A DNA stretch of 64,000 nt from Lichenicoccus sp965277665 (GCF_965277665.1 NZ_OZ255835.1:1488001-1552000); one strand, 5' to 3'. Positions 1 to 6,995 are shown, numbered from the stretch's first letter. Notes: a model not told the origin generated them from the letters alone. Numbers and translations: made by a program.

Positions 1-1842
1 CAGCGCCGGGCCGAGCGCGAGGCGGTCGAGGCCGCCGCCCGGCGTCGCCGGCGCACGGAGCTGCAGCGCCTGCGCGACTGGGAGCGCAGCCTGGTCGGCT
101 TTGCCGATGTTCCGGCCCTGCTCGGCATCGACCGCGGCACCGCCCTGCGCCTGGTGGCGGAGAACCGGCTGCCGGTGGCCCGCCGCGTCACCCGCGACGG
201 CGTCGAGCACTGGGAGTTCGACCCGGCGGAGCTGGCCCGGCTGCGCGAGCAGCTCGTGTCCGAGACCGGTGCCGCGCATCAGGCCGGGGCGCACCAGGCC
301 GGGGCGCGCCAGGCCGGGGAACGCCAAGGCCGGACCCAGCAGACGGGGATACGGATCGGCAACGCCGCGATCGCCCGGATCGCGGCGCTGGATCGCTACG
401 CCGCGCATTTCCGCACCGCGCGCGCGCTTGCCCGCCGCATCACCCTGGTCACCGGCCCGACCAACAGCGGCAAGTCGCACACGGCGCTGGACACGCTCTC
501 GCGCGCGGAGAGCGGCATGGCGCTGGCGCCGCTGCGCCTGCTGGCGCACGAGTTCCGCGAGGCGCTGGGCGCCCGGGGCGTGCCCTGCTCGCTCTCCACC
601 GGCGAGGAGCGCATCCCGGTGCCCGGCAGCCGGCATCTCGCTGCCACCGTCGAGATGTGTCCGTTGCACAACCCTGTCGACGTCGCCATCGTCGACGAGG
701 CGCAGATGCTGCACGACCCGGACCGCGGCGCCGCCTGGACCGCCGCGATCATGGGGGCGCCGGCACGCCAGCTGTTCGTGCTGGGGGCGCCGGACTGCAT
801 CCCGATGGTGCGCCGCATCGCCGCGCTGTGCGACGACCCGCTCGACGAGATCACGCTCGAGCGCAAGGGGCCGCTGGTCGCCGCCGACGAGGCGGTCAAG
901 CTCGCCCACCTGCAGCGCGGCGACGCGCTGATCGCGTTCTCGCGCCGCGACGTGCTCGACCTGCGCGCAGCCCTGCTGGCGCGCGGCCGCCGGGTCGCGG
1001 TGGTGTATGGCGCGCTGAGCCCGGAGGTGCGCCGGGCCGAGGCGGCGCGCTTCAATGCCGGCGACGCCGAGATCCTGGTCGCCACCGACGCCATCGGCAT
1101 GGGGCTGAACCTCAACATCCGGCGCATCGTGTTCGCGGCCCTGCGAAAATTCGACGGCAGCATGAGCCGCGACCTCTCCGCCCAGGAGGTCAAGCAGATC
1201 GGCGGCCGCGCCGGGCGCTACGGCCGGCACGAGACCGGCGTGGTGGCGGTGCTGGCCGGTGCCGGCAGTGCGAGCTTCGTGCGCGCCATGCTGGCCGCCC
1301 CCCCGCTGCCGCAGGCCGAGCTGCGCCCGCTGGTGCAGCCGGACGCCGACATCGTGCGCGCGGTGGCCGCCGAGATCGGCTCGGACAGCCTGTTCGGCGT
1401 GCTGGTGCGCATCCGCCGGGCGGTGCTGCGCCGCGACGACCCGAACTACCGGCTTGCCGACATGGGACAGGCCTTCGCGGTCGCCTCCGCGCTCGAGGGC
1501 ATCTCCGGCCTCGAGCTGACCCAGCGCTGGACCTATGCGATGTGCCCGATCGACGAGCGCGACAACGGCATCACCCGGCTTGCCGCCTGGGCCGCGGACC
1601 ATGCCGCCGGCCGGCCGGTGATCCCGCCCGGCATCGGCAAGCTGTCCTCGCCGGAACGCGCCTCGCGCGACGAGCTGGAACACGCCGAGAAGCGGCACAA
1701 GCGGCTGGTCGCCTGGCGCTGGCTGGCACTGCGGTTTCCCGATGCCTATCCGGCGCGCCAGGATGCGGAGACCGCGACGCTACGGCTCAATGCCTGGATC
1801 GAGGACGTGCTGCGCCAGCAACGCCGCGGCAAGGATACTTGA
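1..1842 (+). CDS. SUV3-like DExH RNA/DNA helicase, 5' end outside the window
   Basis: The reading frame is open from base 1, so the N-terminus lies to the left. It encodes an SF2 helicase of the SUV3 (mitochondrial degradasome) type common in alphaproteobacteria. Visible motifs: Walker A GPTNSGKS at 454-477, a DEAQ box near 695, ATDAIGMGLN near 1084, and QIGGRAGRYG (motif VI) near 1198. Before the helicase core, the sequence FADVPALLGIDRGTALRLV resembles a small helix-turn-helix, followed by a linker with 15-bp tandem repeats (274-333). The last codon pair is ACT-TGA, and that TGA lies in the end of a repeat element starting at 1838, so the C-terminus may have been cut or altered by insertion. 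RNA-processing role is inferred from family. Confidence 0.85.
   Translation, partial: QRRAEREAVEAAARRRRRTELQRLRDWERSLVGFADVPALLGIDRGTALRLVAENRLPVARRVTRDGVEHWEFDPAELARLREQLVSETGAAHQAGAHQAGARQAGERQGRTQQTGIRIGNAAIARIAALDRYAAHFRTARALARRITLVTGPTNSGKSHTALDTLSRAESGMALAPLRLLAHEFREALGARGVPCSLSTGEERIPVPGSRHLAATVEMCPLHNPVDVAIVDEAQMLHDPDRGAAWTAAIMGAPARQLFVLGAPDCIPMVRRIAALCDDPLDEITLERKGPLVAADEAVKLAHLQRGDALIAFSRRDVLDLRAALLARGRRVAVVYGALSPEVRRAEAARFNAGDAEILVATDAIGMGLNLNIRRIVFAALRKFDGSMSRDLSAQEVKQIGGRAGRYGRHETGVVAVLAGAGSASFVRAMLAAPPLPQAELRPLVQPDADIVRAVAAEIGSDSLFGVLVRIRRAVLRRDDPNYRLADMGQAFAVASALEGISGLELTQRWTYAMCPIDERDNGITRLAAWAADHAAGRPVIPPGIGKLSSPERASRDELEHAEKRHKRLVAWRWLALRFPDAYPARQDAETATLRLNAWIEDVLRQQRRGKDT
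274..333 (+). repeat. four 15-bp tandem repeats inside the helicase gene
   Basis: Four in-frame units (274-288, 289-303, 304-318, 319-333) with a core like GCGCACCAGGCCGGG encode repeated H/RQAG-type residues in the linker before the helicase core. The last unit is more diverged. Similar in-frame repeats recur in other genes of the window. Confidence 0.85.
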
Positions 1843-1984
1843 AAACGCCTGCTGCTGGCGATCCGACCCGCCTTTTCTCCGCTCCACTGCTCACGGCCAA
1901 ACGGCCGCTGCGCTGCGGTGCTCGAAAAGCCAGGCCGGCCGCAACCCTGCGAGTTGCTCTCATCCAGCATCAGGCGTTTTCAAG
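1838..1984 (+). repeat. dispersed element with terminal inverted repeats, copy 1
   Basis: About 147 bp bounded by imperfect inverted ends: CTTGAAAACGCCTGCTGCTG at the left, and the complement of the right end reads CTTGAAAACGCCTGATGCTG. A second copy in inverse orientation lies at 33641-33785 and aligns along the whole length with scattered substitutions and small indels. It carries no gene and fills the gap between the helicase (+) and tRNA-Leu (-). Its left end supplies the helicase stop codon (TGA, 1840-1842). It resembles a miniature inverted-repeat element or a bidirectional terminator-like repeat; which one is unknown. Confidence 0.8.
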
Positions 1985-2000
1985 CATCCTTGGAACATGC

Positions 2001-2084
2001 TGGTGGCCGAGGTCGGACTCGAACCGACACGCCTCTCGGCAGACGATTTTGAGTCGTCCGCGTCTACCATTCCACCACTCGGCC
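2001..2084 (-). tRNA. tRNA-Leu (anticodon CAA)
   Basis: On the minus strand the acceptor GGCCGAG pairs with CTCGGCC, followed by discriminator A and an encoded CCA. The anticodon loop CTCAAAA sits on a GACGA/TCGTC stem, giving anticodon CAA (codon UUG). A long variable arm typical of tRNA-Leu and the T-loop TTCGAGT are present. Confidence 0.96.
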
Positions 2085-2136
2085 AGCCTGGTCCTGATAA
2101 TCAATCGGGCCCTGCCTGAACAGACCGGATCGACGG

Positions 2137-2919
2137 TCAGGCCGGCACCCGATGGATACCGCATTCCACCTTCCCCGAACCGGACCAGCGCCCGGCGCGG
2201 CCGTCCTCGCCGGAACCCACCGCACGCGTGCACACCGCGCAGCCGATGGAGCGGTAGCCCTGGTCCACCAGGGGATGACGCGGGAGTGCGCGCGCCGCGA
2301 ACTCGTCCTGCAGGCGGCGCTGATCCCATCCGGCGAGCGGGTTCAGCTTCAACCGGCCGGCCTCCTGCTCGACCACGGCAAGTCCGGACCGGGTGGCGGC
2401 CTGGAACCGCTTCCGGCCGGTGATCCAGCCCGCGAACGGCAGCAGCGCCTGCTCCAGCGGACCGACCTTGCGCACCGCGCAGCATGCCTCGTCATCATAG
2501 TACCAGAGCTCTCCGGTCGGGTCCTGGCTGCGCAGCCGGGCCTGGTCCGGCGCCACATCGCGCACGTCGCTCAGGCCGAGATGCTCCGCGAGCCGGTCGC
2601 GATAGGCGAGCGTCTCGGGAAAGTGCTTGCCCGTCTGCAGGAAGATGACGGGCGTCGCCGGGTTGATCCCGGCGACGACCGCCAGCAGGACGGCAGACTC
2701 CGCGCCGAAGGACGAGACGACGGCGAGCTGGTCCGCAAGCGGGCCGCACAGCGCGTCGGCCAGCAATGACGGGCCGTCGACCCCCTGGCGCTCGCGCAGC
2801 CGCAGGGCGGCGATGGCATCCCGTCGCACCGCGCGGACGCCGCAGGCGGTCTCGCGCTCAAACGAGCTGCTGCTGTCGTCGGCCGGTAGTACGGAGCCAT
2901 CCGTGCAAGCCATGTCCAT
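2137..2919 (-). CDS. cysH: assimilatory phosphoadenylyl/adenylyl-sulfate reductase
   Basis: A 260-residue CysH protein that reduces activated sulfate to sulfite in cysteine synthesis. The PP-loop region VVSSFGAESAVLL is near the N-terminus, and two cysteine pairs are visible: ACCAVRKVGPL in the middle and GCAVCT near the C-terminus. This four-cysteine set binds the 4Fe-4S cluster of APS-type assimilatory reductases, so APS is the more likely substrate; the unusual C-terminal ECGIH fits the redox-active cysteine. The open frame extends to 3042, but ATG 2919 (or 2913) better matches the family start. It follows the binding-protein gene at 3052-4110 on the same strand. Confidence 0.9.
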   Translation of the reverse strand: MDMACTDGSVLPADDSSSSFERETACGVRAVRRDAIAALRLRERQGVDGPSLLADALCGPLADQLAVVSSFGAESAVLLAVVAGINPATPVIFLQTGKHFPETLAYRDRLAEHLGLSDVRDVAPDQARLRSQDPTGELWYYDDEACCAVRKVGPLEQALLPFAGWITGRKRFQAATRSGLAVVEQEAGRLKLNPLAGWDQRRLQDEFAARALPRHPLVDQGYRSIGCAVCTRAVGSGEDGRAGRWSGSGKVECGIHRVPA

Positions 2920-2955
2920 CGTGGAAATCGCAGCCTCTGTGCAGACCCGAATATA

Positions 2956-2971
2956 GCGAACGCACGTTCGC
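2956..2971. promoter_or_regulatory. 16-bp palindrome upstream of cysH
   Basis: GCGAACGCACGTTCGC has 7-bp arms around a 2-base centre and lies about 37 bases before the chosen cysH start, in the gap after the upstream gene. It could be a regulator site for sulfur genes; no regulator can be named from sequence alone. Confidence 0.4.
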
Positions 2972-3051
2972 GGAACAGGGTTTGACCTGACCAACAAGGC
3001 AGCATTGTGTTTTTGTTGCAGCGGAGACGCAGTCTGCTGCAACGAAAGCGC

Positions 3052-4110
3052 TCAGGCCTTGAGCACGTTCGCCGTCACGCTCTTCGCGAACGCTGCTGAA
3101 TCAAGGGTTTCCGGTGTCAGCCCGATCAGCTTCAACTCGTCCATGTATTGCGCGACCTGATCACGTAGATCCTTGCCGACCGGATGCACCGACCGTCCCT
3201 CGCTCTTCAGCATGCGGGCGCACTGCTCGACGGTGAGCGACCGGCTCTCGGCCGCCAGCAGCGTCGCGGTCTCCTGCGGATGCATCGCCACCCACCGCGC
3301 CGCGTCCTGCATCGCCAGGGTGAGCGCCACCGCGGCCACCGGGTCGTCATGCAGCAGCGTGTTGCGCAACCCCAGCACGCGGCTGACCCGTACGCTGTAG
3401 CTGCCCGACATCGAGGAGGCGAGCTCGTCGAAATGCAGCCCGTCGCGCAGCAGCCAGATCGCCGGATCATGGCCTGCCACCGCCTGCACCTGGCCCTCGC
3501 TGAGCGCCAGCCCGAGACCCTCCGGCGGCAGCTGCCGCCACTCCACGTCGTGGTTCGGGTCCATCCCCTTGCGACGCATCATGATGGAAAAGAACAGCCG
3601 GTCCGGGCTGTCCAGGTTGCCGATGCCGATGACATGGCGGTGCAGGTCCTCGATGCGTCGGAACGGCGACCGCCGGGCGACCAGCAGGCGCGAACTGCCG
3701 GCCTGCAGCCCGCAGACCAGGCGCGCCGCGAGGCCGGCCTGCAGCCGCGGCAGCCACGACAGGGCGGAGGCGACCGCGGCATCGGCCTGCCCGCTCTGCA
3801 CCTGATCCAGCGCGTCGCGCCCCGACAGGACAGGCTCGGGATAGGCGATATCGAGACGGTAGCGCGCGAACAGGCCCTGGTCGCGCGCCGCCAGCAGCAC
3901 CGGATCGTGGCGCGGACCGGTCGCCGCCAGGGTCAGGCGGCGCGGCCGTCCATCCGGGGTCACGTGCTTGTTCTTGTACGGGTGGCGGATCTGGTTGCGC
4001 ACGACCAGTGCCGCGCCGACGGCAAGCCCGGCCCCGCCTGCGGCCAGCATCAGCCGGCGGCGCTCCAAGGCGTCAGGACCTGCATGCTCGGCCCCGGGAT
4101 GCTCGGCCAT
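3052..4110 (-). CDS. ABC transporter substrate-binding protein, SsuA/NMT1-like
   Basis: A 352-residue periplasmic binding protein of the sulfonate/nitrate/taurine class. The N-terminus has ERRRLMLAAGGAGLAVGAAL, a basic stretch and hydrophobic segment suggesting a Tat-type signal or membrane anchor. Downstream are the family patterns LTLAATGPRHDPVLLAARDQGLF and RDALDQVQSGQADAAVAS. The start at 4110 has AGGAAG about 7 bases upstream and avoids overlap with tRNA-Asn, which a longer frame to 4236 would run into. No permease or ATPase genes are adjacent. Being just upstream of cysH suggests a sulfur compound as ligand; this is inference from context. Confidence 0.8.
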   Translation of the reverse strand: MAEHPGAEHAGPDALERRRLMLAAGGAGLAVGAALVVRNQIRHPYKNKHVTPDGRPRRLTLAATGPRHDPVLLAARDQGLFARYRLDIAYPEPVLSGRDALDQVQSGQADAAVASALSWLPRLQAGLAARLVCGLQAGSSRLLVARRSPFRRIEDLHRHVIGIGNLDSPDRLFFSIMMRRKGMDPNHDVEWRQLPPEGLGLALSEGQVQAVAGHDPAIWLLRDGLHFDELASSMSGSYSVRVSRVLGLRNTLLHDDPVAAVALTLAMQDAARWVAMHPQETATLLAAESRSLTVEQCARMLKSEGRSVHPVGKDLRDQVAQYMDELKLIGLTPETLDSAAFAKSVTANVLKA

Positions 4111-4209
4111 CGTCACTTCCTGTCGGCGCTGTCCGGCGGACGCGCCTGGCGCGGACGGTCCGCGGGGCTTTACGTCCTGCTGCCGCGTCGCTATACGGGC
4201 CACCGCCAT

Positions 4210-4285
4210 TCCCGGATAGCTCAGTTGGTAGAGCAAGCGACTGTTAATCGCTCGGTCGTAGGTTCGAGTCCTACTCCGGGAGCCA
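4210..4285 (+). tRNA. tRNA-Asn (anticodon GTT)
   Basis: Acceptor TCCCGGA pairs with TCCGGGA; discriminator G and CCA are encoded. The anticodon loop contains GTT and the T-loop is TTCGAGT. Its 3' end borders the decayed region at 4286-5842, as often seen for integration sites, but no second copy of the tRNA 3' end was found there. Confidence 0.96.
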
Positions 4286-4566
4286 TTTAGCGCGCCAAGT
4301 CATTGTTTTAAGGGGCAAGATTTTCAGCGTGGCCAGCTATCCACGTCGCGTTCCCGCTTGTGACGCGCGAACCACGCCCCTGTGGAACGTCGGGCTGGGG
4401 TCGCTTGGCAAGCCGCACACCCTCCTGTTGAGCTCTTGTCGCCATAGATGCTCGGAGGTCGTCAGGGGTTTTCTGGCAACTGGCGGACGCCTCAGATGAT
4501 GTCGGGGCCGGACGCGCAATAGTTCGCCTAAGGCGCACGGCCGCTGCTTTCGACCCGAACCGGACA
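4286..4566. other. no recognised gene; decayed intergenic DNA
   Basis: Nothing here looks like a functional gene. A minus-strand open frame of 92 codons (4308-4586) contains the string DVRFGSKA near 4558. That resembles the translation of a dispersed non-coding repeat known from rhizobial genomes, which is a weak match made from memory. Treat the stretch as degenerate accessory DNA next to tRNA-Asn. Confidence 0.5.
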
Positions 4567-4878
4567 TCAGCTCCTGCCGAAAGCATCCAATTCCGCCATC
4601 GTCGTCAGGTGGTGGTAAGCCGCTGTAGCAGGACGACGCTCCAACATTGCTTGAAGTCGTGGCTTGAGATCCTGATCCACGCGCCAGATCAACTCGAACA
4701 ACCTTCTCGTCACAGCTAGTTGGTCACAGCCCTCTAATGGGTCACTGCGATCCTCGCCTCGCGCGGCAGATATCTGGCGCTCGGCGGCAAGCCAGAAGTG
4801 CATCCAGAGCGGGAGATCAACAAAGATGATCGTGTCTGCCGCTGCCAGCCTTCTCTCAAGTAAGACTATTCCGGCCAT
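4567..4878 (-). pseudogene. C-terminal remnant of an adenylate-kinase-like P-loop protein
   Basis: A 103-codon frame whose body ADTIIFVDLPLWMHFWLAAE resembles the middle of adenylate-kinase/FlaR-like P-loop kinases, followed by RLFELIWRVDQDLKPRLQAM. The Walker A segment expected upstream is absent: before the apparent ATG (4878) the sequence becomes the end of a toxin gene. The preceding residues MAGIVLLERRL look like a junction. I read it as a 5'-deleted remnant; a short expressed protein cannot be excluded. Confidence 0.5.
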
Positions 4879-5144
4879 TGCTGTGAACTGTGCAGAACAC
4901 GCAGGACCTGCACAGCCTCATCCGCCACGAAATAGACCAGGATGTAGGGTGTGCCGCTGACAACGAGCTCGCGCGTCCCGACAATCCGTCCGGCGCGCCC
5001 TATCTGAGGATGCTGCTCCAGCTGCTATACCGCTACCTCGATCATATCGCCCATATCGATGGCGGCTCAAGGATTACGCTCCGCAATGAAGGCGAGTTGG
5101 ATTGCACGCTCGCGCGCCGCAACCGGTAGCCATTTGACCCTCAC
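4866..5144 (-). pseudogene. RelE/ParE-family toxin, broken by two nonsense codons
   Basis: Starting at GTG 5144, which overlaps the antitoxin stop as GTGA, one frame of 93 codons reads VRVKWLPVAARERAIQLAFI, then RAGRIVGTRELVVSGTPYIL, ending LRVLHSSQQWPE-stop. This is the layout of RelE/ParE toxins. Two stops interrupt the same frame: TGA at codon 26 (5069-5067) and TAG at codon 40 (5027-5025). There is no frameshift, and the remaining residues look conserved, so inactivation appears recent. CGA>TGA and CAG>TAG would each be single C>T changes. Confidence 0.85.
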
Positions 5145-5461
5145 GCAGGTCGTTTACCGGCTCGCCTCACCAGCTCGGCCCGTTGCTTGCGCCAGTCCGC
5201 AGCGACCTCCTCATGCGGGATCCACTGCACATTCGGATCGGCCGCTTCCCGCAGCGCCTTCTCGACCTCGCCGCGAAACCATGCGTCGTGTTCGACCGCA
5301 TTGACCGTCAGCCCGGCCGGCAAGGCTCCCTCTTTCGCAACCCGTGTCAGCAAAATGCGCACCGCGTCCGAGACGGTCATACCGATTCCGTCGAGCACTT
5401 CCGCCGCTCGGTCGCGGATCGCCGGGTCGATCCGGGTCTGCACAAGAGCCGTCGCAGCCAT
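5141..5461 (-). CDS. RelB/DinJ-family antitoxin
   Basis: A 106-residue protein. Residues 1-45 have the ribbon-helix-helix pattern of RelB/DinJ antitoxins (TRIDPAIRDRAAEVLDGIGM, then TVSDAVRILLTRVAKEGALP); the charged C-terminal half would wrap the toxin. The start at 5461 is preceded by GGAGG about 10 bases upstream. Its stop overlaps the toxin GTG (GTGA). A perfect 26-bp palindrome upstream (5488-5513) is the likely autoregulatory operator. The antitoxin is intact although its toxin is broken, so it may be an orphan repressor or anti-addiction relic. Confidence 0.85.
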   Translation of the reverse strand: MAATALVQTRIDPAIRDRAAEVLDGIGMTVSDAVRILLTRVAKEGALPAGLTVNAVEHDAWFRGEVEKALREAADPNVQWIPHEEVAADWRKQRAELVRRAGKRPA

Positions 5462-5487
5462 CTCCCTGGCCTCCCCCTCCACACCTG

Positions 5488-5513
5488 CTATGTAATGCAG
5501 GTGCATTACATAG
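5488..5513. promoter_or_regulatory. 26-bp palindromic operator of the antitoxin gene
   Basis: CTATGTAATGCA and TGCATTACATAG are perfect 12-base inverted arms around GG, 27 bases before the antitoxin start. On the minus strand TTGTCT overlaps the left arm and could be a -35 box, with TTACAT in the other arm as a weak -10 box. RelB-type antitoxins bind such palindromes to repress their own operon; binding is inferred. Confidence 0.65.
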
Positions 5514-5842
5514 ACAAGCCGACTCCTCCCAACACTCCACCAGCCTGTTGACGATAGCAGCACCAGCGCCTCGACCGGGATCCTGGCGATCACCGCCGCC
5601 ACATCCGCACGTCCCCTGAACGTCTTGAGATCGCGCGCACCCTTCGGCCTTCCTGCCCCTGACCTTCCGCCTCCCGCTTGAACCGTCGCCGCCCGATCCG
5701 CACCCTCCGATCCTGCGAAACACCCTAAACCGGGTGTCCACCAGACCGGCAGCAGCTCAAACCTGACCGAGACGTCGCCGGCCTCCCGCCGCATGCGCGT
5801 CGCCCGGCTTGGCAAATTCGGTGCGATCGGCCAGAAGGTTGC
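5514..5842. other. gap without a recognised gene
   Basis: 329 bases between the antitoxin operator and csaA. Open frames exist on the minus strand, but none has a recognisable domain or start context. The sequence is likely the outer edge of the decayed accessory stretch. No direct repeat of the tRNA-Asn 3' end was seen. Confidence 0.5.
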
Positions 5843-6238
5843 ATGAGCGGCACCTCCTCCGAGTCTCCCGGACCGACCGGCGCGCCGTCCGACGGCATGG
5901 CGCCTGTCATCACCGCCGACGGTTTCTACGGCATCGACATACGCGTCGGCACCGTGGCCGACGCCAAGCCCTTCCCGGAGGCCCGCAAGCCGTCGATCCG
6001 GCTCTGGATCGATTTCGGACCGGCTCTCGGCATCAGGCGCTCCTCGGCCCAGGTCACCCGGCACTACACCCCCGACCAGCTGATCGGCCGCCAGGTCTGC
6101 GCCGTGGTCAACCTGCCGCCGCGTCAGATCGGCCCGTTCGTCAGCGAGGTGCTCACCCTCGGCATGCCGGACTCCAAAGGCGAGGTCGTGCTGATCCGGC
6201 CGGACCACAAGGTCCCGGACGGCGGCCGCCTGTTCTGA
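5843..6238 (+). CDS. csaA: tRNA-binding protein CsaA
   Basis: 131 residues with the CsaA/EMAP-II OB-fold pattern: FYGIDIRVGTVADAKPFPEA, SIRLWIDFG, IGRQVCAVVNLPPRQIGPF, SEVLTLGMPD. CsaA is a secretion-related chaperone-like protein with a tRNA-binding fold. It has about 20 extra N-terminal residues relative to the usual 110. The stop TGA shares its A with an ATG (TGATG) that opens a small frame running into gpt. Confidence 0.92.
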   Translation: MSGTSSESPGPTGAPSDGMAPVITADGFYGIDIRVGTVADAKPFPEARKPSIRLWIDFGPALGIRRSSAQVTRHYTPDQLIGRQVCAVVNLPPRQIGPFVSEVLTLGMPDSKGEVVLIRPDHKVPDGGRLF

Positions 6239-6258
6239 TGCGGCCGCCTGTTCCCATA
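6223..6258 (+). repeat. two 18-bp direct repeats across the csaA stop
   Basis: CGGCCGCCTGTTC occurs at 6223-6235 and again at 6241-6253, an 18-bp period. The duplicated unit spans the csaA stop codon and places an ATG (6238) between the two genes. Confidence 0.85.
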
Positions 6259-6282
6259 CGGGCGCCCCGCCGATGGCCATAA
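6238..6282 (+). other. possible 14-codon mini-ORF linking csaA to gpt
   Basis: ATG 6238 overlaps the csaA stop as TGATG and opens MRPPVPIRAPRRWP-stop, ending at 6282, nine bases beyond the gpt start codon base in another frame. It could carry ribosomes from csaA to gpt. No own Shine-Dalgarno is evident. Confidence 0.35.
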
Positions 6283-6758
6283 GCTACGCCACCGTCACCT
6301 GGGACCAGCTGCACCGCGACGCCCGGCAGCTCGCGGCAAGCCTCATGCCGCTCGGCCCCTGGACAGGCATCGTCGCGATCACCCGCGGCGGCCTGATCCC
6401 GGCGGCGATCATCGGTCGCGAGCTCGACTGCCGGCTGATCGAGAGCATCTCCGTGGTCTCCTATGACGAGGAGACCCACGGCGCGCCACGCGTGCTGAAG
6501 TCGCCGGCGGCGGCCGGAGACGGCGACGGCTTCCTGATCATCGACGACCTGGTGGATTCCGGGGTCACCGCGCAGCTTGTGCGCAGCATCCTGCCGAAAG
6601 CCTATTTCGCCTGCCTCTACGCCAAGCCCGCCGGCCGCCCGGCGACCGACATGTTCGTGGTCGAGGTGCCGCAGGAGACCTGGATCCTGTTCCCCTGGGA
6701 CACCGCGCCGCTGTTCGTGCCGCCGCTCGCCCGCTCGCGTCCCGAAGGTGCTGTCTGA
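6273..6758 (+). CDS. gpt: xanthine (guanine) phosphoribosyltransferase
   Basis: 161 residues, the size of E. coli Gpt. It converts xanthine or guanine plus PRPP to the nucleotide in purine salvage. The PRPP-binding motif LIIDDLVDSGVTAQ is near residues 88-101, GIVAITRGGLIPAAII near 29-44, and the C-terminus contains WILFPWDTAP. Start codon ATG 6273 follows the mini-ORF region with no strong ribosome site, so coupling to csaA is plausible. Confidence 0.93.
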   Translation: MAISYATVTWDQLHRDARQLAASLMPLGPWTGIVAITRGGLIPAAIIGRELDCRLIESISVVSYDEETHGAPRVLKSPAAAGDGDGFLIIDDLVDSGVTAQLVRSILPKAYFACLYAKPAGRPATDMFVVEVPQETWILFPWDTAPLFVPPLARSRPEGAV

Positions 6759-6864
6759 GGCTGCGACCGGAACGGTTGGGTCCTCCGACTTGCCTTGTGG
6801 CGACCGGGACCATAGGGTCCGCGCCGGACCAGGATGCAGCATCATGGTCTTCTTGCGAGTGGAT

Positions 6865-6886
6865 GGAGCAGCTTTCATGCTGCTCC
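6865..6886. repeat. hairpin sequence before tRNA-Pro
   Basis: GGAGCAGC and GCTGCTCC form 8-base inverted arms around TTTCAT just before tRNA-Pro. There is no T tract, so it is not a standard intrinsic terminator. Confidence 0.5.
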
Positions 6887-6893
6887 TGGCCGG

Positions 6894-6970
6894 CGGGGCG
6901 TGGCGCAGCCTGGTAGCGCGCGTGTTTTGGGTACACGAGGCCGCCGGTTCGAGTCCGGCCGCCCCGACCA
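6894..6970 (+). tRNA. tRNA-Pro (anticodon TGG)
   Basis: Acceptor CGGGGCG pairs with CGCCCCG; discriminator A and CCA are encoded. The anticodon loop TTTGGGT on a CGTGT/ACACG stem gives TGG. The T-loop is TTCGAGT. Confidence 0.96.
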
Positions 6971-6995
6971 TCATGGACAGGGAGTTCGTGCCGTC

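Noticed and set aside
274..333. Tandem repeats as a CRISPR array
   Set aside because: Units are 12-27 bp, directly abutting, coding and without spacers; no cas genes are present.
154..1842. GTG 154 as the helicase start
   Set aside because: The frame is open to base 1 with coding-like residues and an HTH-like segment spanning 154, so the gene begins outside the window.
4890..5129. A 79-codon plus-strand gene
   Set aside because: The minus strand of the same DNA encodes a recognisable RelE/ParE toxin, so this is its shadow.
4254..5842. att direct repeats flanking an island at tRNA-Asn
   Set aside because: No second copy of the tRNA 3' end was found between the tRNA and csaA.
5141..6280. A 379-codon minus-strand gene containing the antitoxin
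   Set aside because: Only the last 106 codons look like a protein family; the upstream part is antisense to csaA and crosses the operator palindrome.
6865..6886. Intrinsic terminator after gpt
   Set aside because: The hairpin is clear but there is no T tract on either side.
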